DNA of 64,000 nucleotides from Hoeflea phototrophica DFL-43 (GTDB lineage Bacteria; Pseudomonadota; Alphaproteobacteria; Rhizobiales; Rhizobiaceae): assembly GCF_000154705.2 (NCBI RefSeq), contig NZ_CM002917.1, positions 762,461 to 826,460 on the forward strand, written 5' to 3'. The notes beneath the pieces are model-generated. The model was not told where the DNA came from. It saw only the letters and a list, made by a program, of their open reading frames with translations, and made no database searches. Of this stretch, positions 49,853-58,785 are shown one piece after another; the first letter of the stretch is position 1, and every line of letters begins with the position of its first letter. Made by a program: the position numbers and the translations under genes.

Positions 49853-50129
49853 CATGCGGGCCTGACCGGCATTGCGGAGCGCTGAGGCGAAGGTCGGCTT
49901 GTTGCCTGGCCGCGCCCATGATTTGCTGCGCCAACCATGTCCAACCCTCGCTCAACTTATTAACAAAAGGTGACCGCCAAAGTTAACCAAGGCTTTCAAA
50001 GTCTTTATGATCGGTTAAATTTTAGCGGGCAAAGTAAGGATCTGGTAAGGGTTTCAGCGCATTAATCGTGTCAACCATTCGGGACGCTTCACTCCCATTG
50101 ATGATGGTCAGCACTGATGCTTTATCTTG
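49853..50129. other. Intergenic region, possible small RNA locus
   Basis: A 277-base A+T-richer stretch with several TTAAC/GTTAAC elements (around 49962, 49983 and 50016) and no open frame of note, ending in a strong terminator. It may carry a small RNA read toward the terminator, or only the 3' end of the RND transcript. Confidence 0.35.
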
Positions 50130-50160
50130 AGGGGACCCGATCGTGGTCCCCTTCTTTTTT
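50130..50160 (+). terminator. Intrinsic terminator
   Basis: AGGGGACC-CGATCGT-GGTCCCCT followed by TCTTTTTT. It lies 278 bases after the RND pump and just before the 3' end of the opposed kinase gene. Confidence 0.88.
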
Positions 50161-50169
50161 CTTTTGATT

Positions 50170-53100
50170 TCAGTCCGCTAGGACTCGCTGCGGCGGGAAC
50201 GCGATCGACACAAGCGTGCCTTCTCCGGCAGCCGAGACGATGTCGAACTGGGCGCGATTGGCCTCAACCATTGCCTTTGTCAGAGGCAGACCGAGCCCCG
50301 TGCCTTCGCCGCGCTGGCGCGGACCGGCGCCGACCTGGCCGAACGGCTTCATCGCCTGCTCGAGCTCCTTGCGGTTCATCCCGATGCCGGTGTCGCGGAT
50401 GCGGATCACCACATTGCCCGACGGCTCGTAGGACGTGGACACCACGATCTGCCCGCCCGAGGGCGTGTAGCGGATGGCGTTGGACAGCAGATTGAGCGCG
50501 ATCTGCTTGACCGAGCGCTGATCGGCAACCACATCGGGAACGCTTTCCGACAGGCTGGTGCGGATGATCACCCGCTGGCTGTTCGCCATCGGCTGCAACA
50601 ACGACACGCTTTCGGCCAGATGATCATTGAGCGACACGGCGGTGAATTCCATGTCCACCTGACCGGCCTCAATCTTCGAGATGTCGAGAAGATCGTTGAC
50701 GATGTCGAGCACATGCTTGCCGGAATTGCCGATGTCATGGGCATATTCGAGATAGCGCGGGCTGCCGATCGGGCCGAACCGCTCCTCGGACATCATCTCC
50801 GAAAAGCCGATGATCGCATTGAGCGGCGTGCGGATTTCGTGGCTCACCCGGGCCAGGAAGTCGCTCTTGTGCGAATTCGCGGTCTCCGCGTCGCGCTTGG
50901 CCGTGCGCAGTTCCTCTTCGGTGCGTTTCCACTGGGTGATGTCGCGCAGAACCGCGCAATAGCCGTTTGATCTGGAAAGCCGCCCGATGGTCATGAACAG
51001 CGGCAGGAAGCCGCCCGAGGCCTCGCGGCCGATGACTTCGCGGCCATCATTGAGCACGCTGGAGACGCCATGTTCGGCAAGGCCGCTGATGTAATCCATC
51101 ACCGCGCGCTGGCTTTCATGGGCGAACAGCATGGCGAAGGGCTGGTGCAGCGTATCGTGCTCATCATAGTTGAACAGCGCGAAGGCCGAGCCGTTCATCG
51201 AGCGGATGGTGCCGTCATTGTCGAGGATCACCACGCCGTCGGTTGCGGTCTCGAGGATCGAGCGCAGTTCTTCGGCTTCAATCGCCAGCGCATCGGATGA
51301 TCCGGCCTGTGCCGGATCAATGTCCATATCATTGGTCGCAATCAGCTGTGCAACGGGTGCGGGGCTCTCGGCCTGATCGGCCTCTGGCGCGCTCTCGGTG
51401 GCAGGCGCAAGCGCCAGCAAAAGCGCATGCGCATCGCCCCAATTGACCGACCGCAGCCGCGCGGAGACCTTGCGCGACGCGCCATCGCCGCGCCGCACAG
51501 TCAGGCTTCCATCTTCCAGCTGGCCATCATCGCCGGACCGTTCGAGCAGATGATCAAGGCCGCCGGCCTCTGACAGGGCTTCAAGCGAGCCGTAGCCGGT
51601 CAGCTCCAGAAATTCCGGATTTGCATGGATCAGTGTGTCTGCTGCATGCACCAGCAGGGGCGAGGGGATGGCATCAATCAGCGAGGCGTTGAGGCCGGCA
51701 TGCATCACCTGGCGCGGCGGCAGCGCAAAGGCCGATGGCCAGGGCGTCGCCGGAACGGGCGCATCCTCAGCTTCGCGGCCTTCTGTTGACCGCTCGTCGG
51801 TTGCGGATGCTTCGTCGCGCGCCGCGTCGATACCGGTTGTCTGCTCTGAAGCTTCCGCTGCTGTCGCACTGCTGTCTTCAAGGTCAGCCCGGGCATCGTC
51901 TTCAAAGCTGGCCTCGTCATCCCGCGAAACTGCGTCACCGGCGGAGCGGATCCCGTCAGCCGTGTGGGCTTTACCGTCGAAGTCGACTTCAATATCGCGG
52001 ACGTCGCTGTCAGCCTCCAAAGGCGGCTGGCGTTTGCCGAACCGCGGGGGCTCGCCGGTTTCGTCCGCCTTGTCATCAGACCCGCCGGCGTCGCTGAGCC
52101 GTGCGCCTATTTCCCGGAATGCCGCCTGTTCACCTGCTGAAAGGCTTTCGCGTGCCGAGCGCTCACGCCGTGTTTGCAGGTCGATGACCTTGTCACTGTT
52201 GCGGCGCATCGGGGTCTCGACCAGCCGGATCGCCGGTTTTTCGCCCCGGAACGGATCGTCAGCATCAATGTCGGCGTCCGCAACGTCTGTTGAGGCGTCC
52301 TCCGGTGCATCCGCACTTTCAGGGCTTTCAGTTACGGTCTCGGCAGAGGGGACTTCGGAATCTTGTACATCCGGCGCGTCTGGCGCGTCGGAATGGCCGA
52401 TGGTTGCAGGGTCTGCACCGTCGAGCCTGGCGAGATCGGCCAAATCCTCCTCGGTTTCGGCATCCACGGCGCCATCAATGTCCAAAAGCTCCGCCTGATC
52501 GGTCTCCGCCTCGGCGTCAGTGTCCTGGTGCGGTGATGTGGACACTGGCGCGCCGGGCGACAGCGCCAGGCCGATGGCTTCGGGGTCGGTGCGGGTTTCA
52601 CCGCTGCGCACGATGCCAAAGCCGCGGAAGCCGTCAAACTGCCGGTCACGGGTGTAGGTCGGCAAGGCCGCGAGATCGACGGGGGTGACCAGATTGGTGC
52701 CCTGGATCGGCCAGAACACGGTCTTGCCCGACCAGGTGTCACGGCGGTTGAGTGCCTCGATGATCACATGATCCGGGTCGAGATTGAACACATTGGCGAT
52801 GTCGGGAAACTTGCGGCCGATGATGTCGGCGGCATTTGGGCCAACGGCAGCAGCGAACTCGGCCGAGACTTCACTGAAGGCTCCGCCCCGGTCGATCTTC
52901 CAGACAAACCGGGTCGGTTTGGCATTCGGATCGAAACGGAATTCGGCATCTCCGGCCTTGTTCGGTGTCTTTGCAGGGTCTGCAGGCTGGGAGGGCAGGG
53001 CAGTGGCCTGCTCATGCTCCCAGGGCCGGGCATCGGTATCGGCGGTGTCGTCCGGCTCCCGGCCAGTCAACTCTGAAGCGGTATCTGTGCCGTCACTTGC

Positions 53101-54105
53101 AGGGCCTGTTTCATTCCGCGGCCGACCAGCCTCTTCAGGCTCTTCCGGCACCGGAGAGAATGCGATCCCGCGGGCCTCTGCGAAAGGCTCGGGAAGCCTG
53201 CTTTCTTCAGGCGCTGGCTGGATGTGTTGACCGAGCTCCGTTCGCACACGTTTAGCGTCGAAACCGCCTTCGGCTTCGTCAGCCTCTGCGCCACCTGATT
53301 CCATGGTTTCGCTCTCGTCCGCATCTGCCAGATCGCTCTGGGCATCGCTTTCTGTGACAACCGCGTCATCGTCCTGCGGTTCCGAAAAAGCGGGTACGAT
53401 CCTGTCCTCGGGGGCTTCGGCGTCTTCCAGAGTGTCTTCATACGCAGATGGCTCGACCGCGAACAGCAGATGCAGCAGCGGGCTGTCGGTGAGCCGGCCG
53501 ATGGCGGCCGGCATCGCACCCTCGCGCGCCTCGACCATCCGCTTGACCAGGCGGTCCTCTTCTCCCGCCACATCGGCGATCATCCGCTCGATGGCAACGG
53601 GATCAAGGCCGATTGTGTCAAATGTCCGCGATGCGGCCAGGACGATCCCCATGGCGTCGAGCACGGCAACATGGGTGCCGGTGCCTTCAAAGCCGCTGAT
53701 GATCTGCCGTGCCCGTGCGGCCGGCGCCAGGATCGATTTGGCGTGGCTGGTGATCATGAAGGCCTGCGCCCCGTCGGGCAGGATGATTGTCTCGAGGCTT
53801 GCCGGCGTCATCGTGCGCGAAAAGCCGCGGCCAAGACGCATCATGAAGCTCTGCGGTTTGCCGGTGCGGTCAACGCCACTCAGGGCACTCGCGATCTGCC
53901 GCTTGATCACAGGCTGGTTGCTCAGCCCCTCATCGAGAATGTCGTAGATGGTTTCGAAGCCGAACAGCTCCGCAGCGGCGCCATTGGCCCAAAGCACAGC
54001 CTCAAGATCCGGACTTAGCACCGCAACGGCATCGCCATTGGCAAAGCGCTCCCGCACGGCCCGGTGCACGGCAAGATCGATGAACGGATAGTGGTGCGCC
54101 TGCAT
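50170..54105 (-). CDS. cbrA: Large multi-PAS histidine kinase, CbrA/PdhS-like cell-cycle kinase
   Basis: A 1311-residue kinase without membrane helices. I start it at ATG 54105 (MQAHHYPFIDLAVHRAVRERF), which follows GGAAGG by seven bases; an ATG 42 bases upstream has no such site. Order: an N-terminal PAS-like unit; a very acidic, low-complexity linker of several hundred residues interrupted by a PAS-like block (RFVWKIDRGGAFSEVSAEFA); two more PAS units; H1089 in FLARVSHEIRTPLNAIIGFSE; and the ATPase domain with GTGLGLPLTKAMVEANRA. This build and the phasin neighbour match CbrA of Sinorhizobium meliloti, which acts on DivK/CtrA signalling and succinoglycan. A CtrA-type site lies in the promoter. 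The choice among PdhS-family paralogues is an inference. Confidence 0.75.
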   Translation of the reverse strand: MQAHHYPFIDLAVHRAVRERFANGDAVAVLSPDLEAVLWANGAAAELFGFETIYDILDEGLSNQPVIKRQIASALSGVDRTGKPQSFMMRLGRGFSRTMTPASLETIILPDGAQAFMITSHAKSILAPAARARQIISGFEGTGTHVAVLDAMGIVLAASRTFDTIGLDPVAIERMIADVAGEEDRLVKRMVEAREGAMPAAIGRLTDSPLLHLLFAVEPSAYEDTLEDAEAPEDRIVPAFSEPQDDDAVVTESDAQSDLADADESETMESGGAEADEAEGGFDAKRVRTELGQHIQPAPEESRLPEPFAEARGIAFSPVPEEPEEAGRPRNETGPASDGTDTASELTGREPDDTADTDARPWEHEQATALPSQPADPAKTPNKAGDAEFRFDPNAKPTRFVWKIDRGGAFSEVSAEFAAAVGPNAADIIGRKFPDIANVFNLDPDHVIIEALNRRDTWSGKTVFWPIQGTNLVTPVDLAALPTYTRDRQFDGFRGFGIVRSGETRTDPEAIGLALSPGAPVSTSPHQDTDAEAETDQAELLDIDGAVDAETEEDLADLARLDGADPATIGHSDAPDAPDVQDSEVPSAETVTESPESADAPEDASTDVADADIDADDPFRGEKPAIRLVETPMRRNSDKVIDLQTRRERSARESLSAGEQAAFREIGARLSDAGGSDDKADETGEPPRFGKRQPPLEADSDVRDIEVDFDGKAHTADGIRSAGDAVSRDDEASFEDDARADLEDSSATAAEASEQTTGIDAARDEASATDERSTEGREAEDAPVPATPWPSAFALPPRQVMHAGLNASLIDAIPSPLLVHAADTLIHANPEFLELTGYGSLEALSEAGGLDHLLERSGDDGQLEDGSLTVRRGDGASRKVSARLRSVNWGDAHALLLALAPATESAPEADQAESPAPVAQLIATNDMDIDPAQAGSSDALAIEAEELRSILETATDGVVILDNDGTIRSMNGSAFALFNYDEHDTLHQPFAMLFAHESQRAVMDYISGLAEHGVSSVLNDGREVIGREASGGFLPLFMTIGRLSRSNGYCAVLRDITQWKRTEEELRTAKRDAETANSHKSDFLARVSHEIRTPLNAIIGFSEMMSEERFGPIGSPRYLEYAHDIGNSGKHVLDIVNDLLDISKIEAGQVDMEFTAVSLNDHLAESVSLLQPMANSQRVIIRTSLSESVPDVVADQRSVKQIALNLLSNAIRYTPSGGQIVVSTSYEPSGNVVIRIRDTGIGMNRKELEQAMKPFGQVGAGPRQRGEGTGLGLPLTKAMVEANRAQFDIVSAAGEGTLVSIAFPPQRVLAD

Positions 54106-54153
54106 GGGCTGCCTTCCAGTTTCGGCCAAGACTTGCTGCCTGATCATGGCAGA

Positions 54154-54168
54154 TTAAGGGTTCGTTAA
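54154..54168. promoter_or_regulatory. CtrA-type binding site upstream of the CbrA-like gene
   Basis: TTAA-GGGTTCG-TTAA, an exact TTAA-N7-TTAA full site, 49-63 bases upstream of the chosen kinase start. It suggests the kinase gene is under control of CtrA, whose activity CbrA-type kinases influence. Confidence 0.6.
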
Positions 54169-54261
54169 TAGCTTTGCGGCGCTCGGCGGTCCAGCAACGG
54201 GCTGCCGGGTCGCCCGGAATTGTCAATAAAAGGTTAACGGATGGTGCGACGCACAACAATG

Positions 54262-54290
54262 TTGCATTGCACAATGAAAGCTGCTATAGC
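54262..54290 (+). promoter_or_regulatory. Phasin promoter with overlapping TGCA-rich box
   Basis: TTGCAT (54262-54267), a 17-base spacer and TATAGC (54285-54290) form a plausible sigma-70 promoter 72 bases before the phasin ATG. The -35 element overlaps GTTGCATTGCACAA, a TGCA-rich box of the kind bound by PhaR-type PHB regulators. The regulator is inferred. Confidence 0.5.
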
Positions 54291-54361
54291 TCTCGTGAAC
54301 TTGAAACGGGGCCGCGAACAGGTCCCACCGAACTTCCCACATACCTTCAAGGAGAAGTGAA

Positions 54362-54820
54362 ATGGCGACCAAGAAAACCGCAACCACTGCTGAAATGTTT
54401 GAATTCCCGGCTTTCGACATGACCAAGATGGCCGACGGCTACCGTGAGATGGCTGACAAGTCTGTCAACCAGACCAAGGAAGCCTATGCGAAGGTCAAGT
54501 CGGCGGCCGAAGACACCACCAAGGCGATCGAAGCAACTCTCGAGAACGCTCAGGCCGGCACTGTTGAACTGAGCCTCAAGGCCATCGACACTGCACGCAT
54601 GAACGCCGAAGCTTCGCTCTCGCACATGGAAGCGCTGCTTGGCGTCAAGTCGGTCGCTCAGATGTTCGAACTGCAGACCGCATTCATGCGCAAGCAGGCT
54701 GAACTGATGGTTGATCAGACCAAGGTCATGCAGGAAGCCGCCAAGAAGGTTGCAGAAGATGTTTCCAAGCCGGTCAAGGCTGTCTCGGAAAAGGCAATGG
54801 CCGAATTCAAGGTCGCCTGA
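54362..54820 (+). CDS. Phasin (PHB granule-associated protein)
   Basis: A 152-residue, almost wholly helical protein of the Phasin_2 family. It opens with alanine/threonine-rich residues, then FEFPAFDMTKMADGYREMAD, long amphipathic helices (about residues 30-130) and a lysine- and valine-rich tail. Phasins coat polyhydroxybutyrate granules in the cytosol and limit their coalescence. An AAGGAG site precedes the ATG. Its own promoter and a bidirectional terminator make it a single-gene unit with strong expression features. It is divergent from the CbrA-like kinase, as in S. meliloti. Confidence 0.92.
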   Translation: MATKKTATTAEMFEFPAFDMTKMADGYREMADKSVNQTKEAYAKVKSAAEDTTKAIEATLENAQAGTVELSLKAIDTARMNAEASLSHMEALLGVKSVAQMFELQTAFMRKQAELMVDQTKVMQEAAKKVAEDVSKPVKAVSEKAMAEFKVA

Positions 54821-54841
54821 ATTCAATCTTCGTACTGAATG

Positions 54842-54872
54842 AAAAAGGCCGGACCTCGTGTCCGGCCTTTTT
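54842..54872 (+). terminator. Bidirectional intrinsic terminator after the phasin gene
   Basis: AAAAAGGCCGGAC-CTCGT-GTCCGGCCTTTTT, a 13-bp perfect stem with T-runs on both strands, 22 bases after the phasin stop. Confidence 0.92.
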
Positions 54873-54993
54873 CATGCGATCCTGTGCGGTTGGAAATTGC
54901 CAAAACCGGTGCCTGACCTCTTGCAAAAACCAACTGCTCCCCGTATGTGAGCCTCCAGAAAGCGGACAGGGTCTTGCCCTGCATTCTGCTTGT

Positions 54994-55070
54994 GCGGTTG
55001 TAGCTCAGTTGGTTAGAGCGCCGGATTGTGGATCCGGAGGTCGGTGGTTCGAGCCCACCCAACCGTACCA
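54994..55070 (+). tRNA. tRNA-His (anticodon GTG)
   Basis: A 77-nucleotide tRNA with CCA encoded. Acceptor stem GCGGTTG/CAACCGT (first pair G-U), D arm GCTC-GAGC, anticodon arm CCGGA-TTGTGGA-TCCGG with GTG, T arm GGTGG-TTCGAGC-CCACC. The discriminator base is A73 and there is no paired G-1/C73, the unusual form of tRNA-His known from alphaproteobacteria. Confidence 0.97.
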
Positions 55071-55109
55071 TCCGATTTTGCCTTTGACCGAGAACAGGTC
55101 CGGCCTTGG

Positions 55110-55346
55110 CTAAAAAGCCTTGAAGGTCAGGATGGTGTGGGTGCGTTCCACGCCCGGCACGGTGTGGATATTGTCGGCGACAAAGCGGCCGATATCGACA
55201 TCATCCTCGATGTAGAACTTGGCCAGCAGATCGAACTGGCCGCTCACCGAATAGACTTCCGAAGCGATCTCGCGATTGGCGATTTCGTCGGCCACGGCAT
55301 AAGCCTCGCCGAGTTTGCATTGAAATTCCACGAAAAAACACTGCAT
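55110..55346 (-). CDS. Stand-alone Lrp/AsnC ligand-binding (RAM) domain protein
   Basis: A 78-residue protein that consists only of an AsnC ligand-binding domain: QCFFVEFQCKLGEAYAVADEI, then YSVSGQFDLLAKFYIEDD and GVERTHTILTFKAF, with the family's glycine-containing loop. The usual N-terminal helix-turn-helix is absent and no upstream frame supplies it. Such short proteins assemble into octamers and may bind amino acids or associate with full-length Lrp proteins. It is divergent from a branched-chain amino-acid-type transporter, which hints at amino-acid sensing. Not a truncation artefact as far as can be seen. Confidence 0.88.
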   Translation of the reverse strand: MQCFFVEFQCKLGEAYAVADEIANREIASEVYSVSGQFDLLAKFYIEDDVDIGRFVADNIHTVPGVERTHTILTFKAF

Positions 55347-55645
55347 CGCCTGTGTTCTCCTGTCATGACCCGGTGCTGGTGTCCGTGGCCGCTTGTGTCA
55401 CTGACGGCCTCAAATGATATGGCCGCCCATTGGGGTGTCACACTTTGGAACCACGCCCTGACAAAGATCGCAAGAGGCAAGTGATACCGAAATACTTTAA
55501 GCTTAAAAAAACGACTGGAATTCTTCGCCGTGACTGATAAGGTCATATGGAATGGCGGTCCGGTATCGCCGTCGCATCTTAAAAAAGCTGACTGGATCGA
55601 AACAAGGTTCTGCGGCTCGGGAACACATTACTCGGAGGACGACCC

Positions 55646-56788
55646 ATGAAAAAAGCAATCATTGCATTTGCGGCCGCAACCGCGCTTGCCACTGGCGTAA
55701 CCCAGGCCTTTGCCGAGCCGGTCAAGGTCGGCATGATCACAACCCTTTCGGGCGGCGGCGCGTCGCTCGGCATCGATGTGCGCGACGGCTTCGAGCTGGC
55801 AATCAAGCAATCGGGCAACACCGATATTGAGCTGATCGTCGAGGATGATGCCCGCAAGCCGGATCTGGCGGTGCAGCTGTCCGACAAGCTGATCCAGTCT
55901 GACAAGGTCGACATCATGACCGGGATCATCTGGTCCAACCTTGCCATGGCTGTGATCCCCGGCGCGGTTGCCCAGGGCAAGATCTATCTTTCGCCCAACG
56001 CCGGCCCGTCGGCGCTGGCTGGTGCGGGCTGCAATGAGAACTATTTCAACGTCGCCTGGCAAAACGACAATCTGCATGAGGCCATGGGCGCCTATGCCAA
56101 CACGGCCGGTTTCAAGAAAAGCTTCATCCTGGCCCCGAACTACCCGGCAGGCCAGGACGCGCTGACCGGTTTCAAGCGCTTCTTCAAGGGTGAAATCGCC
56201 AACGAGATCTATACCAAGCTCGGTCAGACCGATTATGCGGCCGAGATCGCCGAGATCCGCGCTTCGGGCGCCGACAGCGTGTTCTTCTTCCTGCCCGGCG
56301 GCATGGGGATCGCTTTCATGAAGCAATATGCAGGTGCCGGCGTTGACGTGCCGCTGCTCGGCCCCGCCTTCTCCTTCGATCAGGGCATTCTGCAGGCCGT
56401 CGGCGATGCAGCTCTTGGCGTCAAGAACACCTCGCAGTGGTCCAAGGACATCGACAACGAGACCAACAAGGCCTTTGTCGAAAGCTTCCAGGCCGAGTAT
56501 GGCCGTCTGCCATCGCTCTATGCCAGTCAGGGTTTCGACACCGCGAACCTGCTGCTCTCGGCCATGGGCTCCGCGCCGATCTCGGACAAACCGGCATTTC
56601 TTGCCGCGCTGAAAGCCGCTGATTTCAAATCGACCCGCGGCGATTTCAAGTTCGGACCGAACAACCATCCGATCCAGGACATCTATGTCCGCGAAGTGAT
56701 CAAGGAAGGCGACGTTTATACCAACAAGCTGGTGGGCGTTGCGCTTGAAGATCACAGTGACGCCTACGCAGCCGATTGCAAGATGTAA
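55646..56788 (+). CDS. Branched-chain amino-acid-type ABC transporter, periplasmic binding protein
   Basis: A 380-residue solute-binding protein of the LivJ-like peripla_BP_6 group. ATG 55646 follows CGGAGGACGACCC, and a signal peptide (MKKAIIAFAAATALATGVTQAFA) is cleaved before EPVK. The mature protein opens VKVGMITTLSGGGASLGIDV, and the CNENYFN and NYPAGQDAL regions are typical. Relatives also bind amides, urea or aromatic acids, so the ligand is open. It is the first gene of a five-gene transport operon; the permease gene starts 94 bases on. Confidence 0.88.
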   Translation: MKKAIIAFAAATALATGVTQAFAEPVKVGMITTLSGGGASLGIDVRDGFELAIKQSGNTDIELIVEDDARKPDLAVQLSDKLIQSDKVDIMTGIIWSNLAMAVIPGAVAQGKIYLSPNAGPSALAGAGCNENYFNVAWQNDNLHEAMGAYANTAGFKKSFILAPNYPAGQDALTGFKRFFKGEIANEIYTKLGQTDYAAEIAEIRASGADSVFFFLPGGMGIAFMKQYAGAGVDVPLLGPAFSFDQGILQAVGDAALGVKNTSQWSKDIDNETNKAFVESFQAEYGRLPSLYASQGFDTANLLLSAMGSAPISDKPAFLAALKAADFKSTRGDFKFGPNNHPIQDIYVREVIKEGDVYTNKLVGVALEDHSDAYAADCKM

Positions 56789-56882
56789 TCACCGAACCAT
56801 CCCGGACGGGCCGCAGCGCCCGTCCGGACCTTCGAGTGCGCCCCGACCTTAGGCTTCGGCGCTGGTGCGAGACCGGTAAGCC

Positions 56883-57803
56883 ATGAGTACTGCCCTTTTT
56901 CTTGAACAGCTTCTCAACGGACTGCAGCTCGGCGTGACGCTGTTCCTGATGGCGGCGGGCCTCACACTGATCTTCGGTGTGATGGGCTTGATCAATCTCG
57001 CCCACGGCTCGCTGTTCATGGTCGGCGGCTTCGTCTGTGCGGCGGTTGCGGCGGCCACCGGATCGTTCTGGATCGGCCTTGCGGCCAGCTTGGTTGCTGC
57101 CGCCGCCCTCGGTGCGATCGTCGAGATCGTTGTCATCCGCAGGCTCTATGACCGTGATCACCTCGACCAGGTGCTGGCCACTTTCGCGCTGGTGCTGATG
57201 TTTTCCGAAGGCGTGCGGTTTCTGTTCGGCTCGTTTCCGCTCTACCTTGACCCGCCGGCGATCCTGGCTGGCCCGGTGACGTTGCCCGGCGGTCTGCCCT
57301 ATCCGGCCTACCGGCTGGCGATCATCGTCGCAGGCGTTCTCATCGCCATCGGGCTCGGCCTTCTTATAAGTCGCACACGGCTTGGCATGCAGATCCGCGC
57401 CGGCGAGGCCGACCGTGAAATGATCGCGGCACTGGGCGTCGACATCCGCTTTCTCTACACCGTGGTATTCGCGCTGGGCGCAGCCCTGGCGGGCTTTGCC
57501 GGTGCAATGATCGGCGCGCTCCAGTCGGTTCAGGTCGGCATGGGCGAACCGGTTCTGATCCTCGCCTTCGTGGTCATCGTCATCGGCGGCATTGGCTCGA
57601 TCCGCGGCGCGTTGGTGGCATCGCTGATTGTTGGTCTGGTCGACACCATGGGCCGCTTCCTGCTGCCGACCCTGCTCTCCGGCGTCATGGAGGCATCCGC
57701 GGCCCGCGGGATCGGCTCGGCAATTGCCTCGATGTTGATCTATCTGTTGATGGCGGTGGTTCTGGTGTTCAAGCCAAAGGGGCTGTTTCCCGCCAATGCT
57801 TAA
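56883..57803 (+). CDS. Branched-chain amino-acid-type ABC transporter permease (LivH-like)
   Basis: A 306-residue inner-membrane permease with about eight helices. Typical LivH sequences: MAAGLTLIFGVMGLINLAHG near the N-terminus, TRLGMQIRAGEADREMIAALG (cytosolic ATPase-contact loop) and GGIGSIRGALVASLIVG. Its end overlaps the next permease gene by eight bases, so translation is coupled. Confidence 0.92.
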   Translation: MSTALFLEQLLNGLQLGVTLFLMAAGLTLIFGVMGLINLAHGSLFMVGGFVCAAVAAATGSFWIGLAASLVAAAALGAIVEIVVIRRLYDRDHLDQVLATFALVLMFSEGVRFLFGSFPLYLDPPAILAGPVTLPGGLPYPAYRLAIIVAGVLIAIGLGLLISRTRLGMQIRAGEADREMIAALGVDIRFLYTVVFALGAALAGFAGAMIGALQSVQVGMGEPVLILAFVVIVIGGIGSIRGALVASLIVGLVDTMGRFLLPTLLSGVMEASAARGIGSAIASMLIYLLMAVVLVFKPKGLFPANA

Positions 57804-58785
57804 GCATCTCACAGAACACCGGCTCAACATCATCCTGGCGCTGATCCTGCTGATCGCGCCTCTGGTGGCGCATTTCGCAGATGAACCCTTCCTGGTTACG
57901 CTCGCCACCCGCGCGACCATTCTGGCGCTGGCCGGCGTCGGCCTCAACATAGCGCTGGGACTCGGCGGGCTTGTGTCCTTCGGCCATGCCGCCTTCTTTG
58001 GCCTTGGCGGATATGCGGTGGGAATTCTCGCCAGCCACCACCAGACCTTTGAGCCGCTGATGACCTCGCCCTTCATCATCAACGGCACCAACCAGATGCT
58101 GGTGCTGTGGCTGGTCGCGATTGTCGTCAGCGGCATCGCGGCGCTGCTGATCGGGGCGCTGAGCCTGCGCACATCGGGCGTCTATTTCATCATGATCACG
58201 CTCGCCTTCGCGCAGATGATCTACTACTTCGCCATATCCTGGCCGGCCTATGGCGGTGAGGATGGTCTCTCGATCTATGTCCGCAACGCCTTTCCCGGCA
58301 TCAACACGCTCAGACCGCTGGATTTCTTCCTGCTGTGCTATGCGGTGCTGATCGTCGTGCTGATCGGTCAATGGCGGATGACCGGTGCGCGCTTTGGCGT
58401 GGCGCTGCAGGCGGTTCGCCAGAACGAGGGCAGGGTGGCAGCACTCGGCCTTTCACCCTACCGCATCAGGCTGGCGGCCTTCGTGATCTCCGGAATGGTC
58501 ACGGGCCTTGCCGGTGCGCTTTATGCCGATCTCAACCGCTTCGTCAGCCCGACCATGATCTCCTGGCACCTGTCGGGCGAAATCATGGTGTTCATCATTC
58601 TGGGCGGCGTCGCGCGGCTGTTCGGCCCGGTGGTCGGTGCCTGCCTGTTCGTCTTGTTCGAGCACCTCTTCGGCAGTTTCACCACCCATTGGCAATTCTT
58701 CCTAGGCGCCGCGCTTCTCAGCGTGGTGCTGTTTGCGCGTGGCGGTTTCATCGGCCTGGTGGTGGGGAGGGCACGCCATGACTGA
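57796..58785 (+). CDS. Branched-chain amino-acid-type ABC transporter permease (LivM-like)
   Basis: A 329-residue inner-membrane permease. It has GLNIALGLGGLVSFGHAAFFGLGGYAVG near the N-terminus, the loop ALQAVRQNEGRVAALGLSPY and GGVARLFGPVVGACLFV. It overlaps the upstream permease gene by eight bases and the ATPase gene downstream by eight bases. Together with the LivH-like protein it forms the channel. Confidence 0.92.
   Translation: MLKHLTEHRLNIILALILLIAPLVAHFADEPFLVTLATRATILALAGVGLNIALGLGGLVSFGHAAFFGLGGYAVGILASHHQTFEPLMTSPFIINGTNQMLVLWLVAIVVSGIAALLIGALSLRTSGVYFIMITLAFAQMIYYFAISWPAYGGEDGLSIYVRNAFPGINTLRPLDFFLLCYAVLIVVLIGQWRMTGARFGVALQAVRQNEGRVAALGLSPYRIRLAAFVISGMVTGLAGALYADLNRFVSPTMISWHLSGEIMVFIILGGVARLFGPVVGACLFVLFEHLFGSFTTHWQFFLGAALLSVVLFARGGFIGLVVGRARHD

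Noticed and set aside
48227..49855. 542-residue open frame opposite the RND pump
   Set aside because: Rich in His, Gln and Arg with no domain, as expected of an antisense shadow in G+C-rich DNA.
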